A DNA stretch of 57,620 nt from a virus: positions 1-57,620 of IMG/VR virus record IMGVR_UViG_3300028024_000011. One strand, written 5' to 3'. Under the pieces are notes generated by a model. That model was not told the DNA's origin. It saw only the letters and a list, made by a program, of their open reading frames with translations, and ran no database searches. Position 1 is the first letter of the stretch. Every line of letters starts with the position of its first letter. Below are positions 54,003 to 57,620 of this stretch, piece by piece. The translations under genes and the position numbers were made by a program.

Positions 54003-54598
54003 TTGCTCCCGCTGTACGCCGCGTTGAAACGCTGCCGCTCAGATGATTCGCGCCGTTCTCGAATGGCCGCCCGAGCCGCGTTATACACGTCACGCTCGGC
54101 TGTGTCGAGCCAGCACCACGGGCACGACATCTGCTCAATGGCCCACCGGTGGGACTCGGCATCGTTGTACACGATGCGCCGGTGGGCATAGGCTCGCTGG
54201 AACACGAGCCAGCCGCAGTGATCGAGAATCATGCCGGGATCGGTCAACAAGTCAAGCCCGTTGGTTGACGGGTAGAGGTTCTGTGCTACGTGCAGCCGGG
54301 CGCGCTCGATCGCGCCGGCCCGGCTGATGGTGCCGAGCGACACACGACCGGCTGGTATGTGTGTGCAGTCGCCCGAGATCGTGTAGCACCAGCCGGCAAC
54401 CGGATCGCGATAGATGATCGCCTCCTGACCGCGGAGGCTCACCACACACGGCGTATAGTCGCCGCTCAGGGCTTCGGCCGCCATGCTCTCTAGCTTAGCG
54501 ACGGCCTCACCCTTCGTCGGCGCGGTCGCCGCGGCATCGCCCAGTGATGCGCGCCACGCTTGACGGCTGAGCCGTTCGGTTACCAGTCCATTCGCCAC
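53999..54598 (-). CDS. Hypothetical protein, 199 aa
   Basis: GTG 54598 (SD GGGGGCGATC) downstream of the promoter at 54632-54661. Central beta segment (ALSGDYTPCVVSLRGQEAII YRDP) and a C-terminal CPWCWLDTAERDVYNAARAA, a possible half zinc site. Early gene of unknown role. Confidence 0.8.
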   Translation of the reverse strand: MANGLVTERLSRQAWRASLGDAAATAPTKGEAVAKLESMAAEALSGDYTPCVVSLRGQEAIIYRDPVAGWCYTISGDCTHIPAGRVSLGTISRAGAIERARLHVAQNLYPSTNGLDLLTDPGMILDHCGWLVFQRAYAHRRIVYNDAESHRWAIEQMSCPWCWLDTAERDVYNAARAAIRERRESSERQRFNAAYSGSK

Positions 54599-54631
54599 GA
54601 TCGCCCCCTGTGCGGAAGTGTCCGCGCCACA

Positions 54632-54661
54632 ATCCTACACGAGCCGTTGCCACACACGCAA
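54632..54661 (-). promoter_or_regulatory. Sigma70-like promoter with operator word
   Basis: TTGCGT (54661-54656), 18-base spacer with GTGTGGCAACGG, TAGGAT (54637-54632). A weaker -10 than the other members. Confidence 0.65.
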
Positions 54662-54665
54662 CAGG

Positions 54666-55292
54666 TCACGTGAACCGCTCGCGATTGGCGCGGATGCTCT
54701 CTATCATCCCCGGGTCACTGAGTAGGGATCGTGGGATCATCCGCCCGCAACCCAAACATGCCAGGAGTGGCGTATAGAAATCTGATTCGCTCGATACCGC
54801 GGACGCTACGAGCTTGCTGTCACAGAACGGGCACGGGCCGCCTTCGGCTGTCTCGCGGCTGATGTCCTTGCGCGGATAGTGCCGGTCGCACTGCGCACAG
54901 CCGACACGATTACGGATGAACAACTCGGTACCATCCGACATCGTGCCATCACCCACGAGCTTGCCGTCACAGTGCGGACATGATGGCCGGGTCTGTACCT
55001 CACATCCCGGCAGCCGGCATTCCCGTAGCTCGACGGCCGTGTATGCCGGGCACCACGGGTCGGACGGGTAGACGAGCCAGTAGCCGTATCCGACCTGATG
55101 CGCTTGACGCGGGCCGTCGTGCTCGATCTCGAAGCCCACAAACTCGGCCAGACTGTTCGCCGTGCGGGCGGCCAGATCGTTCGACGCGCACGCGCCGTGA
55201 TCGATGATCGTACGCGATTCGGGCTGATCCGGGACCGTCTCGCGGCGCTCGATCACGTGCCAATGCGGATACACCGGTGCAATCTCTACCAT
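54666..55292 (-). CDS. Multi-zinc-ribbon protein, 208 aa
   Basis: ATG 55292 follows CAGGAGACAGACAG. The N-terminal half is an alpha/beta domain (PVYPHWHVIERRETVPDQPE; EFVGFEIEHDGPRQAHQVGY). The C-terminal half has two ribbons: CPHCDGKL...CAQCDRH and CPFCDSKL...CLGCGRM. GRMIPRS near the end resembles the shared motif but falls inside the ribbon and is not counted. It resembles Lar-type restriction alleviation zinc ribbons in pattern; that match is weak. Confidence 0.8.
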   Translation of the reverse strand: MVEIAPVYPHWHVIERRETVPDQPESRTIIDHGACASNDLAARTANSLAEFVGFEIEHDGPRQAHQVGYGYWLVYPSDPWCPAYTAVELRECRLPGCEVQTRPSCPHCDGKLVGDGTMSDGTELFIRNRVGCAQCDRHYPRKDISRETAEGGPCPFCDSKLVASAVSSESDFYTPLLACLGCGRMIPRSLLSDPGMIESIRANRERFT

Positions 55293-55306
55293 CTGTCTGT
55301 CTCCTG

Positions 55307-55330
55307 AATTGTCATCTCGGGGTGACAATT
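55307..55330. repeat. Junction palindrome, copy 13 (diverged)
   Basis: Arms AATTGTCATC and GGTGACAATT with one G-T pair, loop TCGG. The core has changed on both sides (TTGTCA/TGACAA), keeping pairing, which argues for selection on the hairpin. Confidence 0.8.
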
Positions 55331-55850
55331 AGAACGGTAGGTCTTCAAGGTCCGGGATGGGCTCGTCTGGCCTCGCCTTCGGTACGCGCATCATGCCGCC
55401 ACCGGCCTCGATCGCGGCCGGTGTGATCGGGCCCGGAATGATTTCCCATTCAACCACCATGCCCGTAGGAAGCTCGGCAGCCACCCGAACGGAGTAATCC
55501 GACTCTGTGGCCATGTCAACGCCTACAACGGCCCTGTGGCCCGCTACGGGCGTCTGGGGTGGCATTGTGCGCGTCCGGCCCGGCCGGCAGATCGGACAGT
55601 ACCGCGCTAGCTGTTTCATGCGCTTTGCGTGCCGCTCGTCTTGCTTCGTGAGTCCGTCCCACGTGGCCGCCACGTCGAACGCGATACCCTCGCGGTACGC
55701 TTGCGTCGTGAACGCGGCGCCGGCCTGACCGGTGTGGTGCTGTTGGATGCGTCGTTCTACGTCGTGCTCGGCAAATCCTAAATAGTGCCTGTTGCCGCTG
55801 TGACTGTTCGCGAGCGGTCGCGCGTAGTGCAAGAGGTACAGCGCGCCCAT
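55329..55850 (-). CDS. GIY-YIG-type nuclease-like protein, 173 aa
   Basis: The first 95 residues fit a phage GIY-YIG pattern: YLLHYARPLANS, RHYLGFAEHDVERRIQQH, FDVAATWDGLTKQDERHAKR, YCPICRP. The C-terminal 75 residues are separate and Pro/Glu-rich, and include PPQTPVAGH, encoded by a 19-bp repeat shared with the Sak4-like gene. ATG 55850 (TGATG) is preferred to 55898. Confidence 0.8.
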   Translation of the reverse strand: MGALYLLHYARPLANSHSGNRHYLGFAEHDVERRIQQHHTGQAGAAFTTQAYREGIAFDVAATWDGLTKQDERHAKRMKQLARYCPICRPGRTRTMPPQTPVAGHRAVVGVDMATESDYSVRVAAELPTGMVVEWEIIPGPITPAAIEAGGGMMRVPKARPDEPIPDLEDLPF

Positions 55851-56224
55851 CACTCGGCCGCCGGGAACGGCTCGCCGGACGGATTGTCGGCGCACCACAC
55901 GATGTCAGACAGTCGCACGTCGAGCCCGCGCGGGAACACCGGTGATCCGATGAACACCAGACTACCGGCCATGCCGGCTGCCTGCTCGCCAATTGGGCCG
56001 CGTAGCATCGTCAGCACGAATCCGCCCGGCAGCCGCGAGTGCAGACGCACCCAATCGCCCATGATCTCGGCACAATGGAACACGACCACACTACCGTCAG
56101 TGAGCCCGGCCGCGTACGTGTAGCTGTCCTCAGTCGCTTTGCGCAACGACGGCGCTATCAGGTTCCCGAGCCGTTCGATATGCGCTGACTCGCCACTCAG
56201 TACCCGCTGTCCGTCGTTCATCAT
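55850..56224 (-). CDS. Hypothetical protein, 124 aa
   Basis: ATGA overlap with the preceding gene. A beta-rich protein (AAGLTDGSVVVFHCAEIMGD; GSLVFIGSPVFPRGLDV) with a helical start. No family was recognised. Confidence 0.75.
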   Translation of the reverse strand: MMNDGQRVLSGESAHIERLGNLIAPSLRKATEDSYTYAAGLTDGSVVVFHCAEIMGDWVRLHSRLPGGFVLTMLRGPIGEQAAGMAGSLVFIGSPVFPRGLDVRLSDIVWCADNPSGEPFPAAE

Positions 56225-56559
56225 TCTGCCTCGTATCCGATCTGTTCTAGTGTCTCGCGTGCATGCACCGGTGGAAACATGCGCGTCATGGCGCCGGATT
56301 TGATCCGATCGTGTTCGTTGGCGATCTCTTCGAGTCCGTCCGCGGCGATCTTCAGCGCGTGGACAAGCTCGGGCACTTCGTTGGCTACTTTGGTTAGATC
56401 GGACAGGGCTTTCTGCGCCTCATCCGACAGCGCGATCGGGCTTATCTGTCTGCGAAGCGAGTACAGCAATTGTGATAGTTCGTTGTACTCGCGCTCGATC
56501 TCGTCAAGGCGCCGGCGGCTCATGGGCCGCCGGGCGAACATCTCATCTACAGCGCTCAC
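56221..56559 (-). CDS. Coiled-coil protein, 112 aa
   Basis: GTG 56559 overlaps the previous stop. RRRLDEIEREYNELSQLLYS and LVHALKIAADGLEEIANEHD form two long helices. Function unknown. Confidence 0.75.
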   Translation of the reverse strand: MSAVDEMFARRPMSRRRLDEIEREYNELSQLLYSLRRQISPIALSDEAQKALSDLTKVANEVPELVHALKIAADGLEEIANEHDRIKSGAMTRMFPPVHARETLEQIGYEAE

Positions 56560-56864
56560 GTCGTTTCGTGCTCGGCGCCGAGCACGATAGCGCCGTCAGC
56601 CTCACACACGTCGTTCGTGATGTGAGCGACCATACGCGCCGTCCGTTCCTCGATCCGGTTTTTGTGAGCCGTCAACAGGTTGACCGCGTGGCGCAATCCG
56701 TCAGACTGACACCAGAACAGGATGCCGTCACCAGTCGTGTAGCGTGGCGCACTCGCCGGGTTATGGGTGCTCACGTACCACTTACCGGCTCGGTCGCATG
56801 ACATCTCACGCTCGACTACCACCATATCGAGCGGAGACCCTAGAACTAGCCATGCCTTTGCCAT
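56556..56864 (-). CDS. Hypothetical protein, 102 aa
   Basis: ATG 56864 in the context GGGTAGGCAG, a decayed form of the start-associated word. MAKAWLVLGSPLDMVVVERE, then YTTGDGILFWCQSDGLRHAV: a small alpha/beta protein without recognised motifs. Confidence 0.8.
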   Translation of the reverse strand: MAKAWLVLGSPLDMVVVEREMSCDRAGKWYVSTHNPASAPRYTTGDGILFWCQSDGLRHAVNLLTAHKNRIEERTARMVAHITNDVCEADGAIVLGAEHETT

Positions 56865-56868
56865 CTGC

Positions 56869-56958
56869 CTACCCTTCGTGCTTGCGTAGTTCAAGCTCGG
56901 CCGCGCGCAAGTTGTCGAGCACACATAGCGCTTCTGTCGCATTGAGAACCAACGTCAT
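56869..56958 (-). CDS. Very small protein, 29 aa
   Basis: ATG 56958 overlaps the previous stop (ATGA), and the frame ends five bases before the next start. MTLVLNATEALCVLDNLRAA... is one amphipathic helix. It fills what would otherwise be a gap in a tightly packed operon. Confidence 0.6.
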   Translation of the reverse strand: MTLVLNATEALCVLDNLRAAELELRKHEG

Positions 56959-57449
56959 GTCGTAGCCGTCGCTTGCTGCTGTACATGCCGTCTGGCGCAC
57001 GAACGGCAACGCGTGACCCGACTTTCAATCTCGCGCGTGTACTGTCGCTTGTCGTCCGGTGTGAACCGGATTGCTATCCGTCGCTTGCAACCGCACGCGC
57101 GGCACTCGTGGCGTACTGTCCGGTTCTTATAGTCCTGCCGTGGTCGCGCGATCAGCATGTCGAAGTCCCGACTACTGGTCGGCAACCCGAAACCGGCTCC
57201 ACCGCCGTACTCGTTGCGCAGATAGACCGGCTCACCACATTCGCAGTCGAGCGCGTGCCAATCCACACGCTTGACATCGAAACTCGGGCGGATCACGATC
57301 TCATTGACGCGGTTGCACTCATAACCGGTACATACCCGCTTGATTGTGGTGGGGCCGGTCATGCTGACTGAATACCTTGCCTGAATACAGATCGGCGCAC
57401 CACACGCACACGTGCCCACCACGACGGCTGCCTGATTTGTCTTTGCCAT
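56955..57449 (-). CDS. Zinc-binding protein, 164 aa
   Basis: ATG 57449 follows GAGGACAGACAG, so the longer reading from 57494 through the palindrome is rejected. About ten Cys in pairs (GTCACGAPICIQ; LDCECGEPVY; HECRACGCKRR; TRCRSCARRH) indicate two or three zinc ribbons. Early position; no named family. Confidence 0.85.
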   Translation of the reverse strand: MAKTNQAAVVVGTCACGAPICIQARYSVSMTGPTTIKRVCTGYECNRVNEIVIRPSFDVKRVDWHALDCECGEPVYLRNEYGGGAGFGLPTSSRDFDMLIARPRQDYKNRTVRHECRACGCKRRIAIRFTPDDKRQYTREIESRVTRCRSCARRHVQQQATATT

Positions 57450-57465
57450 CTGTCTGTCCTCCCGG

Positions 57466-57503
57466 GCCCGGACAATGTCATCCTGAGATGACATTGTCCG
57501 GGC
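57466..57503. repeat. Junction palindrome, copy 14, with a 17-bp perfect stem
   Basis: GCCCGGAC extends the core on one side and GTCCGGGC on the other; loop CTGA. It lies between the DUF6011 gene and the next gene. Confidence 0.95.
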
Positions 57504-57510
57504 GAGCTAC

Positions 57511-57620
57511 CTAGCCGACGATCTCGCGGAATCGCTTCGCACACACTGGGCCGATGCCGTCGCGCTGCGACTCTTCGTCGGTCAGCGGCCGATGGCACAC
57601 GAAGCACTTTTGCTCGGCCA
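57511..57620 (-). CDS. Partial gene: C-terminus of a DUF6011 zinc protein
   Basis: The visible end reads AEQKCFVCHRPLTDEESQRD, then GIGPVCAKRFREIVG, the DUF6011 pattern (CxxC...RPLT...S...GIGPVC). The start lies beyond the right edge. See the partial gene at 1-78 for its probable other half; the two frames do not join directly across the ends, so some sequence is missing between them. Confidence 0.85.
   Translation of the reverse strand, partial: AEQKCFVCHRPLTDEESQRDGIGPVCAKRFREIVG

Noticed and set aside
55220-55292. GRMIPRS in the multi-zinc protein as an eleventh carrier of the RILPRR motif
   Set aside because: It falls within a zinc-ribbon knuckle (CGRM...), lacks the second and third basic residues, and has no flexible linker.
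56955-57494. Longer starts beginning MSSQDD in several frames
   Set aside because: These ATGs belong to the junction palindrome. In most cases a better start with a ribosome binding site or stop overlap lies downstream (57449, 45215). Only at 52971 is it retained, with doubt.
1-57620. Integrase, excisionase, repressor and attachment site
   Set aside because: No tyrosine or serine recombinase and no CI-like protein was recognised. The operator-bearing promoters alone are not evidence of lysogeny.
1-57620. tRNA or rRNA genes
   Set aside because: No cloverleaf with conserved TTCGA-type arm and acceptor stem could be found by eye; a dedicated tRNA search would settle it.

Overview
The window reads as an almost complete genome of a tailed phage with a long non-contractile tail (siphovirus). 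It has an HK97-type head, a small/large terminase pair, a portal, a tail-tube protein, two tail-assembly chaperones joined by a -1 frameshift site, a 2274-residue tape measure and a muralytic enzyme. DNA is GC-rich. Most starts follow an AGGGGG-type ribosome binding site or overlap the previous stop (ATGA, GTGA, TGATG, TAATG). The GH25 lysozyme and peptidoglycan-active tape-measure domains fit a high-GC bacterial host, but nothing seen fixes the phylum. No integrase, excisionase, tRNA, CRISPR array or DNA polymerase was recognised.

Layout: almost everything is on the minus strand. A divergent promoter pair at 1.56-1.66 kb drives a short plus-strand operon (1.7-3.07 kb: SWIM zinc-finger protein, three tandem Cys-rich paralogues, one unknown) and a leftward operon that leaves the window at base 1. 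The first and last bases look like two halves of one DUF6011 gene, so the molecule is probably circular or circularly permuted with a small piece missing. On that reading one leftward programme runs from 1.5 kb, across the ends, then 57.6 to 3.07 kb: small early zinc-ribbon genes (57-52 kb), Sak4-like ATPase and DinG helicase (52-48 kb), replication initiator/DnaC-like loader/RNase H (48-45 kb), an HTH protein and unknown genes separated by long non-coding tracts (45-40 kb), small membrane/exported proteins and a VRR-NUC nuclease (40-38 kb), small zinc proteins and a Nudix hydrolase (37-34 kb), terminase and portal (34-30 kb), head genes (29-25 kb), connectors with a cluster of membrane proteins (24-20 kb), tail (20-5 kb), and the lytic enzyme (5.2-3.3 kb), which ends convergently on the plus-strand operon.

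Three dispersed systems run through these genes. (1) Fourteen copies of a hairpin palindrome (arms AATGTCATC/GATGACATT, four-base loop) sit at gene junctions, some with lengthened complementary flanks, and are sometimes used as coding sequence. (2) A family of sigma70-like promoters (TTGCGT-17-TATACT type) carries a GTGTGGYAACGG operator-like word in the spacer, often with a second copy downstream; several, though not all, feed genes whose leader ends in GAGACAGACAG just before ATG. (3) A short peptide motif, R-[IV]-[LMI]-P-x-[RK]-[RK], occurs in ten otherwise unrelated proteins, mostly acting on nucleic acid. No function known to me explains (1) or (3); they are the best candidates for undescribed biology here.
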